In this document: positions 8,024-16,234 of the stretch, in pieces | Numbering within the stretch: the first letter of the stretch is position 1 | Layout: each line of letters opens with the position of its first letter | Origin: Flavobacterium sp. IMCC34852 | Lineage (GTDB): Bacteria > Bacteroidota > Bacteroidia > Flavobacteriales > Flavobacteriaceae | Length of the DNA: 64,000 bases | Assembly (NCBI RefSeq): GCF_030643905.1 | Contig: NZ_CP121446.1 | Span: 1,302,001 to 1,366,000, forward strand | Direction: 5' to 3' | Translations under genes and position numbers: made by a program | The notes under the pieces: generated by a model | The model's input: the letters and a program-made list of their open reading frames with translations, nothing else | Databases searched by the model: none | Told to the model about the DNA's origin: nothing

Positions 8024-9997
8024 ATGTATAAGATATTTAAAATAGTTTTACTGAGCTGTTTTGTTTTCAATTCGGCTACGGTTTCAGCCCAGCTCAGCGA
8101 GTATTTGGCTGATGAAAACAGCAGGATTTCAATTTCACAACAAACTGAAAATGAAATCAGACGCTTTGTAGAGGATAATTTTAAAAACTATAAATTATCC
8201 AAAGAAACTACCGATGAGGTGATTAAACACCTTAGAGAGGAAGAGGAGTTTAGCGAAAAAGAGTTACAGAAGGCTTTAGTCAACACCAAAATATATGAGT
8301 TAAGAAAATTATTTTTTCTTCAAAATCCTGATAAAAAAGAAAATTATGTGGCCAAAATTCCGCCGCTAACCGTGATGCAAACTTGCACAAACGGCGACTT
8401 TGAATCGGGATCAGCAGGCTATACTTTTTGGTCTGATGCTTATCCGCAACCGGCAACCGGAACAGGTTTTTTTCAATCTTGTGCCATGCCAACCGCTGCT
8501 TCCGCCACTAATATGGTAACACCTGCCACTAATAATTTTGCTTCAACCATAACACTCATAGATAGTGGAAGTCCGGGATATCAAGCTTTTGATCCTACAT
8601 TAGCCGGTTTAGGTGTAAATGTGCCTACTATTAATACCAATGGCGGGTCTAAGTCCATAAAACTTAATAATTCAGCCGGATTTGGTTCCTCGGATGTAAC
8701 CACCATGTCTCGCTATTTCCCGGTAATCAATCAATCCACCATCGATTTTAATTTCTCTTTGGTTATGGATAATAAACCGGCACACGGTCAACCTATTCAA
8801 CCTTTTTTCAGAGTCAGAGTTTTAGATCAAAACGGAAATGTAGTCGATGAAATATGTATCATCGCTAATCCTGATAACTGTTTGTTCAATACCTTAGTCG
8901 TGGGTTCAAACCGAAGAGTGCTTTATACCGGTTGGATTTGTGCCCGATTGAATGTAGGCGAAATTTTAAACCAACCCGGAACTATTGAATTTACGGTCAG
9001 TGATTGTGAACCTTCAGCGCACTTCGGAACGGTTTATGTTGATAATATCTGTGGATTTACTTGCGCGGTTCCTCAGTTAGGCGCCTTGAATACAGATCCG
9101 GCCAATATCAATTGTCCCGATATGTCAGGCGCAACTCCAATAGAAGTTTGCGGTACTTATCAGCCACCGGTAAATGCAGTTTTAAATACTATTTCTTTGA
9201 ACATTCTTCAAAATAATGTTGTAATCGGAACTATGGCTGCACCTACAACACTGACAACAAGTACTTATTGTTTTACAGTTAACCCGAGTTTGTTCGGAGC
9301 CAATCCGTCAGGCGATTTTGAATTCCAGGTAAACGGAACTTTCAATGTCAATTGTCCGGCCGGAACCTTTGTTTACGATATTAGCGATAATTCAGCCAAT
9401 ATTGGTCCCGATGTGACATTTGCTGATTGTTGTCAAGCCACTTTATTACTGGTTTCGCCTACGGATGATTTGAGTAATTTAGCGGTAGCCACTACCAAAG
9501 AAAAAGAGAGGTCAGATTGGATTAAAGCGGCCAACATTGTTTCCGTTGGAGACAATGCAACCGGCAACGGAGTCGTCTATCATGCCGCAAATTATGTAGA
9601 GTTAAATCCGGGATTCGAAGCCGTAACCGGTTCGCAATTTGCCGCTTATCCGGAAGGTTGTACGAGTAACTTTGTTTACAGACAAACTGATGAAATTGAA
9701 ACTGAAATCAAAGAAACTAATAGGGCAGAAGATACAATTGTCAATTTGATTAAAATAGCCAACGGTTTTGCCATCATCCCGAATCCGTCCAGCAGTACCA
9801 TTCAAATTGTGATGAAAGATGTCCAATTTAACAAAATAAACATCACCTCAATAGACGGTAAAACGGTCTTGAATCGCAATATCGAAATGACCGATAAAAC
9901 CCAATTGGATGTCAGCGGTTATGCTAATGGGGTTTATATCATCAACATAACTTCGGAGGACGGCAGAATTCATACCGAGAAATTGATTAAGAATTAA
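8024..9997 (+). CDS. T9SS type A sorting-domain protein, function unknown
   Basis: 657 residues. A signal peptide (about 1-22, ending VSAQ) is followed by a charged helical segment (about 25-110). Next comes a beta-rich region opening with CTNGDFESGSAGY, which resembles carbohydrate-binding/jelly-roll ectodomains that begin at a 'GDFE' motif, with several cysteines. The final 75 residues (IIPNPSSSTIQI ... GYANGVYIINITSEDG ... EKLIKN) are a T9SS type A sorting domain. The start codon lies one base after the stop of the fibre-like gene, so the two are translationally coupled and probably act together at the surface. No catalytic motif was recognised. Confidence 0.8.
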   Translation: MYKIFKIVLLSCFVFNSATVSAQLSEYLADENSRISISQQTENEIRRFVEDNFKNYKLSKETTDEVIKHLREEEEFSEKELQKALVNTKIYELRKLFFLQNPDKKENYVAKIPPLTVMQTCTNGDFESGSAGYTFWSDAYPQPATGTGFFQSCAMPTAASATNMVTPATNNFASTITLIDSGSPGYQAFDPTLAGLGVNVPTINTNGGSKSIKLNNSAGFGSSDVTTMSRYFPVINQSTIDFNFSLVMDNKPAHGQPIQPFFRVRVLDQNGNVVDEICIIANPDNCLFNTLVVGSNRRVLYTGWICARLNVGEILNQPGTIEFTVSDCEPSAHFGTVYVDNICGFTCAVPQLGALNTDPANINCPDMSGATPIEVCGTYQPPVNAVLNTISLNILQNNVVIGTMAAPTTLTTSTYCFTVNPSLFGANPSGDFEFQVNGTFNVNCPAGTFVYDISDNSANIGPDVTFADCCQATLLLVSPTDDLSNLAVATTKEKERSDWIKAANIVSVGDNATGNGVVYHAANYVELNPGFEAVTGSQFAAYPEGCTSNFVYRQTDEIETEIKETNRAEDTIVNLIKIANGFAIIPNPSSSTIQIVMKDVQFNKINITSIDGKTVLNRNIEMTDKTQLDVSGYANGVYIINITSEDGRIHTEKLIKN

Positions 9998-10021
9998 TTT
10001 TACTTCTAAATACTTATAAAC

Positions 10022-10050
10022 AAAGCTTCTCCCAACCGAGAAGCTTTTTT
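10022..10050 (+). terminator. Rho-independent terminator after the surface-protein pair
   Basis: A 10-bp stem AAAGCTTCTC/GAGAAGCTTT with a 6-base loop and a T run, 24 bases after the upstream stop codon. Confidence 0.92.
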
Positions 10051-10057
10051 ATATTTG
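10050..10057 (+). promoter_or_regulatory. Putative -7 box abutting the terminator
   Basis: TATATTTG matches TAnnTTTG and overlaps the last T of the terminator. It would start transcription about 17 bases before the ATG at 10079. This argues against the in-frame TTG at 10055 as a start codon. Confidence 0.45.
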
Positions 10058-10078
10058 TCAAAAGCCAAAAGCAATTTT

Positions 10079-10993
10079 ATGCTACCATTAAATGTAAAAA
10101 ACGAAACCTCTAGATTAAGAGCGGTTGTGCTCGGTTCGGCCGAAAATAACGGGCCAACACCCACAGCCGAAGAAGCTTATGACCCAAAATCATTAGAACA
10201 TATCCTCGCCGGAACTTATCCCGTTGAAGCCGATATGGTCAAAGAAATGGAAGCGTTCAATCAAGTTTTTCAAAAATATGACGTTCAAGTCTTTCGCCCG
10301 AAATTGATTGAAAACTACAACCAAATTTTCACCCGAGACATCGGTTTTGTTATCGATGATATTTTTATCAAAGCCAACATTTTACCCGATAGAGAACGAG
10401 AACTGGATGCTATTCAGTATGTTATCGACCAAATCAATCCTGCAAAAGTAGTTCGTCCACCGGAAGAAGTTCACATAGAAGGTGGTGACGTCATGCTTTG
10501 GAACGACTATATTTTCATCGGAACTTACAAAGGTTCTGATTATAAAGATTACATCACCGCACGAACCAATATGCAAGGTGTAAACTATATCAAGGAATTG
10601 TTTCCGCACAAAAAAGTGAAAGAATTCGATTTGGTCAAATCCAAGTTGGAAGCCCGAGATAATGCACTACATTTAGACTGTTGTTTTCAACCCGTTGGAA
10701 AAAACAAAGGCATCATCTATAAAAGCGGTTTCCGCCAAGAATCGGATTATGTTTTTTTGGTCAAATTATTCGGCAAAGAAAACCTCTTCCACATCACGCG
10801 TGACGAAATGTACCACATGAATTCCAATGTGTTTTCCATAGATGACAATGTAGTAGTTTCAGAAAAAAACTTTACTAGACTAAACAACTGGCTTCGAGAA
10901 AACGGATTCACCGTAGAAGAAATCCCATACGCAGAAATTGCCAAACAAGAAGGCTTGTTGAGATGCTCGACTTTGCCGTTAATTAGAGATTAA
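10079..10993 (+). CDS. Arginine deiminase/dimethylargininase-like amidinotransferase-fold hydrolase
   Basis: 304 residues from the ATG at 10079; an in-frame TTG at 10055 lies inside a promoter-like box. It belongs to the guanidine-modifying (pentein) family. The visible catalytic set is F84-T-R-D87, E134 in VHIEGGDVM, His198 and Asp200 in LHLD, and the likely nucleophile Cys296 in LLRCSTLP. This matches arginine deiminase spacing (Glu, His-x-Asp, C-terminal Cys). It would hydrolyse a guanidino compound, most simply arginine to citrulline plus ammonia; methylarginines are an alternative. The next gene is a CtlX-type hydrolase of the same fold, and the two probably form a short arginine/citrulline degradation unit. 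Confidence 0.8.
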   Translation: MLPLNVKNETSRLRAVVLGSAENNGPTPTAEEAYDPKSLEHILAGTYPVEADMVKEMEAFNQVFQKYDVQVFRPKLIENYNQIFTRDIGFVIDDIFIKANILPDRERELDAIQYVIDQINPAKVVRPPEEVHIEGGDVMLWNDYIFIGTYKGSDYKDYITARTNMQGVNYIKELFPHKKVKEFDLVKSKLEARDNALHLDCCFQPVGKNKGIIYKSGFRQESDYVFLVKLFGKENLFHITRDEMYHMNSNVFSIDDNVVVSEKNFTRLNNWLRENGFTVEEIPYAEIAKQEGLLRCSTLPLIRD

Positions 10994-11029
10994 AAATTGG
11001 TTTCAAGTTTAAGATTCCAAGTTAGCCAA

Positions 11030-11057
11030 CCTGAAACTTTAAACCTGAAACTTTAAA
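11030..11057 (+). repeat. 14-bp tandem repeat
   Basis: CCTGAAACTTTAAA occurs twice head to tail between the two pentein genes, 9 bases before the ctlX start. Similar GTTTCA-rich text precedes it (11000-11020). It looks like a short dispersed simple repeat; no function is inferred. Confidence 0.7.
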
Positions 11058-11066
11058 CCAAAAACA

Positions 11067-12002
11067 ATGAAACAAACCACCAACTCCATACTAATGATAC
11101 GCCCGGTGGCGTTTCGTATGAACGAGCAAACCGCGGTAAACAATTATTACCAAAAAGTACTAGACGGCTTATCGCCCGAAACCGTTAATGCCAAAGCCCA
11201 AGCCGAGTTTGATGCTTTTGTAAACAAGCTGCGAAAAGTCGGGGTTAATGTAATTGTAGTCGAAGACACTTTGGAACCCAATACTCCTGATAGTATTTTT
11301 CCCAACAATTGGATTTCGTTTCACGAAAACGGTGACGTGGTTTTATACCCCATGTTTGCTGAAAACCGCCGTGCCGAAAGAAGAGAGGATATTCTCGATA
11401 TCTTGGAAGACGAAGGTTTCGAAATTAACGAAATCATGGATTATACCTTGGCCGAAGAAGACAATGTGTTTTTAGAAGGCACCGGTAGTTTACTTTTAGA
11501 TCGCGAAAATGGGAAAGCCTATTGTGCTTTATCACCGCGTGCCGATGAAGAACTGATGATTGAATTTTGTGAGGATTTCGAATTTACTCCCGTGATTTTT
11601 GAAGCCTTCCAAACGGTTAATGGCGAAAGAAAATTAATTTATCATACCAATGTTATGATGACTTTAGGCGATACGTTTGCCGTAGTTTGTGCCGATTGTA
11701 TCGACGACAAAAAAGAACGCAAAATGGTTTTAGACAGTCTGCGAGGCGATGACAAAGAAATCATCTTAATCACCGAAGACCAAGTCAACAACTTCGCCGG
11801 AAACATGCTGGAAGTCAAAGGTAAAAACGACGAAAGATTTTTAGTCATGAGCGAGTCGGCTTTTAAAAGCTTGACCAAAAAACAAATCGCTCAACTCGAA
11901 GCACACGTGGAAATCATCCACTCCAGTTTAGATACCATCGAAGCTTGCGGCGGCGGAAGTGCGCGTTGCATGATGGCGGAAATTTTCCTGCCTAAAGCAT
12001 AA
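11067..12002 (+). CDS. ctlX: CtlX-type citrulline utilization hydrolase
   Basis: 311 residues, the usual length for the family. It opens with SILMIRPVAFRMNEQTA, characteristic of CtlX. Pentein-fold catalytic positions are visible: D75-SIFPNNW, FLEGTGS (135-141), His193 in IYHTNVMM, and Cys301 in GGGSARCMMAEIF. The name comes from a hydrolase needed for citrulline use; the expected chemistry is removal of the ureido group from citrulline, giving ornithine. It follows the arginine-deiminase-like gene by 73 bases, and the order suggests arginine to citrulline to ornithine. It ends in a terminator shared with the convergent gene. Confidence 0.85.
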   Translation: MKQTTNSILMIRPVAFRMNEQTAVNNYYQKVLDGLSPETVNAKAQAEFDAFVNKLRKVGVNVIVVEDTLEPNTPDSIFPNNWISFHENGDVVLYPMFAENRRAERREDILDILEDEGFEINEIMDYTLAEEDNVFLEGTGSLLLDRENGKAYCALSPRADEELMIEFCEDFEFTPVIFEAFQTVNGERKLIYHTNVMMTLGDTFAVVCADCIDDKKERKMVLDSLRGDDKEIILITEDQVNNFAGNMLEVKGKNDERFLVMSESAFKSLTKKQIAQLEAHVEIIHSSLDTIEACGGGSARCMMAEIFLPKA

Positions 12003-12019
12003 TTTTAAGTAACACTTTA

Positions 12020-12060
12020 AAAAAAATCCCAAAGGCTAATTCAGCCTTTGGGATTTTTTT
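12020..12060. terminator. Bidirectional terminator between convergent genes
   Basis: An 18-bp perfect stem (A7-TCCCAAAGGCT with its complement) and a 5-base AATTC loop, flanked by A and T runs. It serves ctlX on the + strand and the lipoprotein gene on the - strand. Confidence 0.95.
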
Positions 12061-12074
12061 ATTGGATTTGATAA

Positions 12075-12695
12075 TTATTGAATTTTGATAAACTCATAAC
12101 CGCCTTTGGTAGCGCCCCAAACTTGTTTGCCGTCTTTGTCAAAACCTTGATCCCAAGATAGAATTTGGGTTTCGGTTACGGTGACTTTAGAGTTGGCCCA
12201 ACTCGCACCGCGCAATTCACTCGGACAAGTTTTATCGCCTGTTGCACCTTCAAATTTGTTTTTTCCGATGCGTTTGAGCTTTACTTCACAGCCTTGTTTT
12301 AGTTCGATATCGGCTTCGGTGAGTTGGTCATAAGCTTCGGGAGTGGCCCATTTGCCAATCCAAGCTTTTTCATCTTTTAGTGTGTAAATCTCACTGATGA
12401 ATTCATCGCCTCTTTGCGAAACTTTATAAATTCTCACACGATACGGTTTGTCTTGTTTGTCAAAAATGGCTTGCTCCACAAAAAGGTAGTTGCCTTTGGC
12501 TTTCCAAATCGGTGTCATTCGAAGGGAAATATTGTAATAGTCTTTATCGGCAATAGATTGCTTCTCTGAAGAATAATGACCTTGCATCACTGTGACTAAT
12601 TCTTGTAACTCCTTGCTGTTTTTGGATTGATTCTGAACTGATTTGCAACCAATCAACATCAAACTTACCGCTAAAAATAAAACAGTTTTTTTCAT
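12075..12695 (-). CDS. CpcT/CpeT-like lipoprotein
   Basis: 206 residues. A lipoprotein signal peptide ends in the lipobox LIGC with Cys17, so the protein should be membrane-anchored. The body resembles the CpcT/CpeT family: a beta-barrel chromophore-lyase fold with MQGHYSS, an NISLRMTPIW strand, YLFVEQA, YRVRIYKV, and C-terminal TQILSWDQGFD. In cyanobacteria this family attaches bilins to phycobiliproteins. Bacteroidota have no such pigments, so the role here is unknown, perhaps binding another small hydrophobic ligand. It lies 10 bases downstream of the MarC-like gene in the same direction. Confidence 0.75.
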   Translation of the reverse strand: MKKTVLFLAVSLMLIGCKSVQNQSKNSKELQELVTVMQGHYSSEKQSIADKDYYNISLRMTPIWKAKGNYLFVEQAIFDKQDKPYRVRIYKVSQRGDEFISEIYTLKDEKAWIGKWATPEAYDQLTEADIELKQGCEVKLKRIGKNKFEGATGDKTCPSELRGASWANSKVTVTETQILSWDQGFDKDGKQVWGATKGGYEFIKIQ

Positions 12696-12705
12696 AAAAT
12701 AACAA

Positions 12706-13341
12706 TTAAATTCCTCTGATAATACTCAAAACGGCACTGATAATATATTGAATACCAATGGCAACCGTCAAGAAGCCAACAATTCTCGAAATGGCTACAA
12801 TGCCCGATGCTCCGAGGTATTTGGCTAAATAATGTGCACTTCTCAAGATTAAAAATATCAATAAGGAAACAATGACAATAGAAAACACCGAAGACAAAAT
12901 TTCCGGTGTAGAGTGATGGTCTTGGTTAAAAGCAATTAGCAACGAAATCGAACCCGGACCGGCCAACATAGGCATGGCCAACGGCGTTAGCGCTATCGAA
13001 CTTCTGTTTTGCAAATCTTCCTCCACTTCTTTGCTGATTCCTTTTCGTTTCTTCGGATTAGCATTGAGCAATCCAAAACCCGAACTGGCAATCAAAATAC
13101 CACCGGCAATTCGAAGTGCTGAGATTGTAATCCCAAAAAAGCTCAAAACATATTCGCCGACAAAAAAGGAGATTAATAAAATAATACAAACGTTAACCGC
13201 CGCCAAAAGCGACACTCGAGAACGCTCTGCTTTTGAATAGTCCTGTGTTAATCCCACAAAGAAAGGAATGGCGCCAATAGGATTCAAAACCGAGAACAAG
13301 GCACCCAACAAGACAAAAAAAGTATTCAGAAAGATTTCCAT
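12706..13341 (-). CDS. MarC-family (UPF0056) integral membrane protein
   Basis: 211 residues with six hydrophobic segments. MarC-family features are SVLNPIGAIPFFVGLT near the N terminus and LAMPMLAGPGSISLLIAF in the middle. The substrate of this family is not established; the original link to multiple antibiotic resistance was not supported. It is the first gene of a two-gene operon with the CpcT/CpeT-like lipoprotein and is transcribed divergently from the CoA-binding protein gene. Confidence 0.9.
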   Translation of the reverse strand: MEIFLNTFFVLLGALFSVLNPIGAIPFFVGLTQDYSKAERSRVSLLAAVNVCIILLISFFVGEYVLSFFGITISALRIAGGILIASSGFGLLNANPKKRKGISKEVEEDLQNRSSIALTPLAMPMLAGPGSISLLIAFNQDHHSTPEILSSVFSIVIVSLLIFLILRSAHYLAKYLGASGIVAISRIVGFLTVAIGIQYIISAVLSIIRGI

Positions 13342-13363
13342 TTTTAATAATTCTAGTCTGCCA

Positions 13364-13371
13364 CAAAGATA
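13364..13371 (-). promoter_or_regulatory. Putative -7 box for the marC-like operon
   Basis: On the minus strand this reads TATCTTTG, a full match to TAnnTTTG, 22 bases before the ATG. No clear TTG is found at the -33 position. Confidence 0.4.
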
Positions 13372-13414
13372 GGGAAAGAATAAAAGTAAGTGTTAAATTA
13401 AGAACATTATTAGT

Positions 13415-13422
13415 TAAATTTG
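13415..13422 (+). promoter_or_regulatory. -7 box almost touching the start codon (leaderless candidate)
   Basis: TAAATTTG matches TAnnTTTG. Only four bases (CGCC) separate it from the ATG at 13427, so transcription would begin at or next to the start codon. The -33 position reads TTA rather than TTG. Confidence 0.5.
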
Positions 13423-13426
13423 CGCC

Positions 13427-13792
13427 ATGAAAAACAAGAAAACACTAGTGCTCGGCGCTACAACCAAACCCGAAAGATACGCTTTCAAAGCCATCACTAT
13501 GTTAGTGGAAAAAGGACATTCTGTCCTGGCTATCGGTCAAAATCAAGGCGAAGTCGCCGGTGTTGCCATCCGAACCAAAAACATTCCTTTAAAAAATATC
13601 GATACGGTGACTTTGTATTTAAATCCGGTCAGACAAAGAGATTACTACAATTACATTATCGAAACCAAACCCAAACGCGTCATTTTCAATCCGGGAACAG
13701 AGAATCCTGAGTTCTACCAATTGTTACAAAGCAACGGCATCAAAGTAGAAGTCGCTTGTACGTTGGTTTTATTGGCTACCAATCAGTATTAG
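13427..13792 (+). CDS. CoA-binding domain (CoA_binding_2) protein
   Basis: 121 residues, a single Rossmann-type CoA-binding domain of the YccU/CoA_binding_2 kind. Visible features are TLVLGATTKPERYAFKA at the N terminus, GHSVLAIG, the central LYLNPVRQRDYYNYI segment, and RVIFNPGTENPEFY followed by VEVACTLVLL. Members bind CoA or a similar nucleotide; the physiological role is not settled. It is a single gene with a promoter box directly at its start codon and lies between the divergent marC-like operon and the convergent symporter gene. Confidence 0.88.
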   Translation: MKNKKTLVLGATTKPERYAFKAITMLVEKGHSVLAIGQNQGEVAGVAIRTKNIPLKNIDTVTLYLNPVRQRDYYNYIIETKPKRVIFNPGTENPEFYQLLQSNGIKVEVACTLVLLATNQY

Positions 13793-13883
13793 GAGCGAAT
13801 GGTTCGGGCTTTATTCGGAATGGTAATTCCTGCTTTTCGTTCTACTTCGTGCCACTACAATCAGGGCTAAAAAGGAATCCTTT
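13793..13883 (-). other. Noncoding element between convergent genes, resembling a dispersed flavobacterial repeat
   Basis: Read on the minus strand, the symporter stop is followed by AAAAAGG-ATT-CCTTTTT, then TAGCCCTGATTGTAGTGGCA, a GAACGAAAAGCAGGAAT block and a final CTCCTAA. I recall very similar text (AGCCCTGATTGAAGTGG..., GCGAAAAGCAGGAA..., GCTCCTAA) at gene ends in many Flavobacterium genomes, so this is probably one copy of a dispersed noncoding element or structured RNA. That recollection was not checked. It may be relevant to the Flavo-1 RNA motif of Bacteroidota. The A/T-flanked hairpin could also end transcription in both directions. Confidence 0.4.
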
Positions 13884-15380
13884 TTAATATCGGGTGTTTT
13901 CCGTCGTCGGTTTGCTAATCAACAACAATCCGATAAAAGTGATGAAACCGTTGACAATAATCAATTCGTTATCTAAAACATAATCGCCTAACAATTCCGC
14001 AGAATACTTGCTGATTAAAAAGCAAATCGCCGGCGAAATCACACAAACCAAAGGCACAAATTTGTCGTGAACCGTTTTCGATTTCACAAACAAACCAAAG
14101 GCATACAATCCTAAAAGCGGTCCGTAAGTATAAGAAGCAATCTTAAAAATCATCTTCACTACCGAAGCGTCATTCACGGCATTGAACAAAACAATCACCA
14201 AAAACATCAAGAACGAAAAACCCACATGAACCAAGTGTCGTGTTCTCACAATATTGGGTTTGTTTTGGTTTTCGGCTTTGTCCATGCCTAAAAAGTCAAC
14301 ACAAAACGAAGTGGTTAAAGCGGTCAAAGCACTATCCGTTGTAGCAAAAGTTGCCGCAGTCAATCCCAATAAAAACACCACCGCCGGCACTATCGTTAAA
14401 TGGTTAAAAGCAATTTCAGGGAACAATAAATCGGTGCGCGCCACACCGTCAACCATCGGAACCGCAATGCCGTTTTTCTCAGCATATAAGTATAACAAAG
14501 CGCCAACACTCAAAAAGAAAATATTAATCAGCACAAAAATCCCGGTAAACGTGAACATGTTTTTTTGGGCTTCGCCTATGTTTTTACAACTCAAATTTTT
14601 CTGCATTAAATCTTGGTCCAAACCAACCATGGCAATCGTCACGAAGATGCCGCCAAGCACTTGCTTCCAAAAATAATTGCCTTTTAAATAATCTTCAAAG
14701 AAGAAAACTTTAGAATAGTTACTGTTCTTAACCGCTTCAAAAGCTTGAAATGCTCCAAAATCTAAACTGTCGCAAATAAAATAAATCGTCAAAAACACTG
14801 AGGAAACTAAGAAAAAAGTTTGCAAAGTATCGGTAATGATAATCGTTTTCAATCCGCCGCGATAAGTGTAGGCAAAAATTAATCCCAACGAAATCAAAAC
14901 CGTCAAAGCAAATGGAATTTGGAACGCATCAAACACATAACGCTGCAATACAATGACCACCAAATACAATCGAAAAGCCGAACCAATCGTGCGACTGATT
15001 AAGAAAATCGAGGCCGCGGTTTTGTAACTTATTGTGCCCAATCGTTGCTCAATATAACTGTAAATTGACGTCAAATTCATCCGGTAATACAACGGTAGTA
15101 AGACTTTGGCAATGATTAAAAAACCAATGGCATTGCCCAAGACAAATTGGAAATATTTAAACTGCAAATCGGGATTCCCCACTTCACCCGGAACCGAGAT
15201 AAAAGTTACCCCGGACAGCGCCGTTCCTATCATTCCAAAAGCTACCAAATACCATTTGGAGTTTTTATTGGCTTTGAAAAAAGTGTCATTGTCAGTACCT
15301 TTTTTACTTACCATATTGGATATAAAAATTAATAATCCGAAGTAAATAACGATGATAATTAGAATAGTAGTTGGCGACAT
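13884..15380 (-). CDS. Sodium:solute symporter (SSS family)
   Basis: 498 residues from the ATG at 15380; an in-frame TTG 24 bases upstream adds a poor eight-residue extension. About 13 hydrophobic helices span the protein. SSS-family signatures include GTALSGVTFISVPGEVG near the first helices, YRGGLKTIIITDTLQTF in the middle, and TAATFATTDSALTALTTSF late. It would couple Na+ entry to uptake of a small solute; the substrate cannot be read from sequence (sugar, amino acid or sialic acid types all exist). It is a single gene, convergent with the CoA-binding protein gene. Confidence 0.92.
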   Translation of the reverse strand: MSPTTILIIIVIYFGLLIFISNMVSKKGTDNDTFFKANKNSKWYLVAFGMIGTALSGVTFISVPGEVGNPDLQFKYFQFVLGNAIGFLIIAKVLLPLYYRMNLTSIYSYIEQRLGTISYKTAASIFLISRTIGSAFRLYLVVIVLQRYVFDAFQIPFALTVLISLGLIFAYTYRGGLKTIIITDTLQTFFLVSSVFLTIYFICDSLDFGAFQAFEAVKNSNYSKVFFFEDYLKGNYFWKQVLGGIFVTIAMVGLDQDLMQKNLSCKNIGEAQKNMFTFTGIFVLINIFFLSVGALLYLYAEKNGIAVPMVDGVARTDLLFPEIAFNHLTIVPAVVFLLGLTAATFATTDSALTALTTSFCVDFLGMDKAENQNKPNIVRTRHLVHVGFSFLMFLVIVLFNAVNDASVVKMIFKIASYTYGPLLGLYAFGLFVKSKTVHDKFVPLVCVISPAICFLISKYSAELLGDYVLDNELIIVNGFITFIGLLLISKPTTENTRY

Positions 15381-15523
15381 AAATAGTATTTTACAGTTAG
15401 CCAAAATACTAAAAAATGTGACTTTGTTTATTTGGTCATTTAGTTATTTGTAAAGAAAGGAATGTTGATAACAATTATGTAGCTAACAATCTAAAATTCT
15501 ACTAATCTAACCATCTAATTTGT

Positions 15524-15531
15524 TACTTTTG
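15524..15531 (+). promoter_or_regulatory. -7 box almost touching the recR start codon (leaderless candidate)
   Basis: TACTTTTG matches TAnnTTTG, with four bases (CCTC) before the ATG at 15536. No TTG is present at the ideal -33 spacing; the upstream stretch is a loose ATCTAA repeat. Confidence 0.45.
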
Positions 15532-15535
15532 CCTC

Positions 15536-16156
15536 ATGGAATTTTCTTCAAAACTTTTAGAAAAAGCGGTCAACGAGATGGCGCAATTGCCGGGAATTGG
15601 TAAACGAACAGCTTTGCGATTAGTTCTGCATTTGCTTAAACAACCGGTAGAACAAACCCAATTTTTATCGCAAGCTTTGACTTCAATGCGTGAGGAAATT
15701 AAGTTTTGTAAAAATTGTCACAATATTTCTGATGTTGAGGTATGTGAAATTTGCAACAATCCGTCAAGAAACCATAAAATTATTTGCGTGGTAGAAGATG
15801 TACGCGATGTAATGGCTATAGAAAACACCAACCAATTCAAAGGAATTTACCATGTTTTAGGCGGCAAAATTTCGCCTATCGACGGTGTTGGTCCAAGTCA
15901 GCTAAATATTAAATCTTTGGTGGATAAAGTGGCTTTGGGACAAACAGAAGAATTGATTTTTGCGCTAAGCTCAACCATGGAAGGCGATACGACGAATTTT
16001 TATATCTTCAAGCAAATCAAAGATTTCGATATAAAAACATCGACTATTGCTCGCGGCATTGCGATAGGCGATGAGTTGGAATATGCCGATGAGGTAACTT
16101 TGGGCAGAAGTATTTTGAATAGGGTGCCTTTTGAAAATTCTTTAAAAAATTTATAG
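15536..16156 (+). CDS. recR: Recombination protein RecR
   Basis: 206 residues, full length for RecR. It acts with RecO (and RecF) to load RecA on SSB-coated single-stranded DNA during gap repair. Visible parts are the helix-hairpin-helix [12 protein letters not shown] (18-29), a four-cysteine zinc finger (C58, C61, C70, C73), a Toprim domain opening [15 protein letters not shown] (82-96) with [12 protein letters not shown], and a C-terminal [12 protein letters not shown]. It is apparently its own transcription unit. A strong promoter for the polysaccharide operon begins 24 bases after it. Confidence 0.97.
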   Translation: MEFSSKLLEKAVNEMAQLPGIGKRTALRLVLHLLKQPVEQTQFLSQALTSMREEIKFCKNCHNISDVEVCEICNNPSRNHKIICVVEDVRDVMAIENTNQFKGIYHVLGGKISPIDGVGPSQLNIKSLVDKVALGQTEELIFALSSTMEGDTTNFYIFKQIKDFDIKTSTIARGIAIGDELEYADEVTLGRSILNRVPFENSLKNL

Positions 16157-16179
16157 CAAAATAATAGGCCACTACATTT

Positions 16180-16209
16180 TTGTAATTAGATTTGAAAAAT
16201 CTATCTTTG
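16180..16209 (+). promoter_or_regulatory. Perfect Bacteroidota promoter for the wza/wzc operon
   Basis: TTG (16180-16182), exactly 19 bases, then TATCTTTG (16202-16209). This fits TTG-N19-TAnnTTTG completely. Transcription would start near 16215, about 20 bases before the ATG at 16235. Confidence 0.8.
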
Positions 16210-16234
16210 TTTGCTAATTTTTTTAAAAAATCTA

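Noticed and set aside
10055..10078. TTG start for the arginine-deiminase-like gene
   Set aside because: The TTG lies inside a TATATTTG promoter box; the ATG at 10079 fits the family N terminus.
14254..14676. A 140-codon open frame on the + strand inside the symporter gene
   Set aside because: Antisense to a clear SSS-family protein; its composition reflects the complement of membrane-protein codons.
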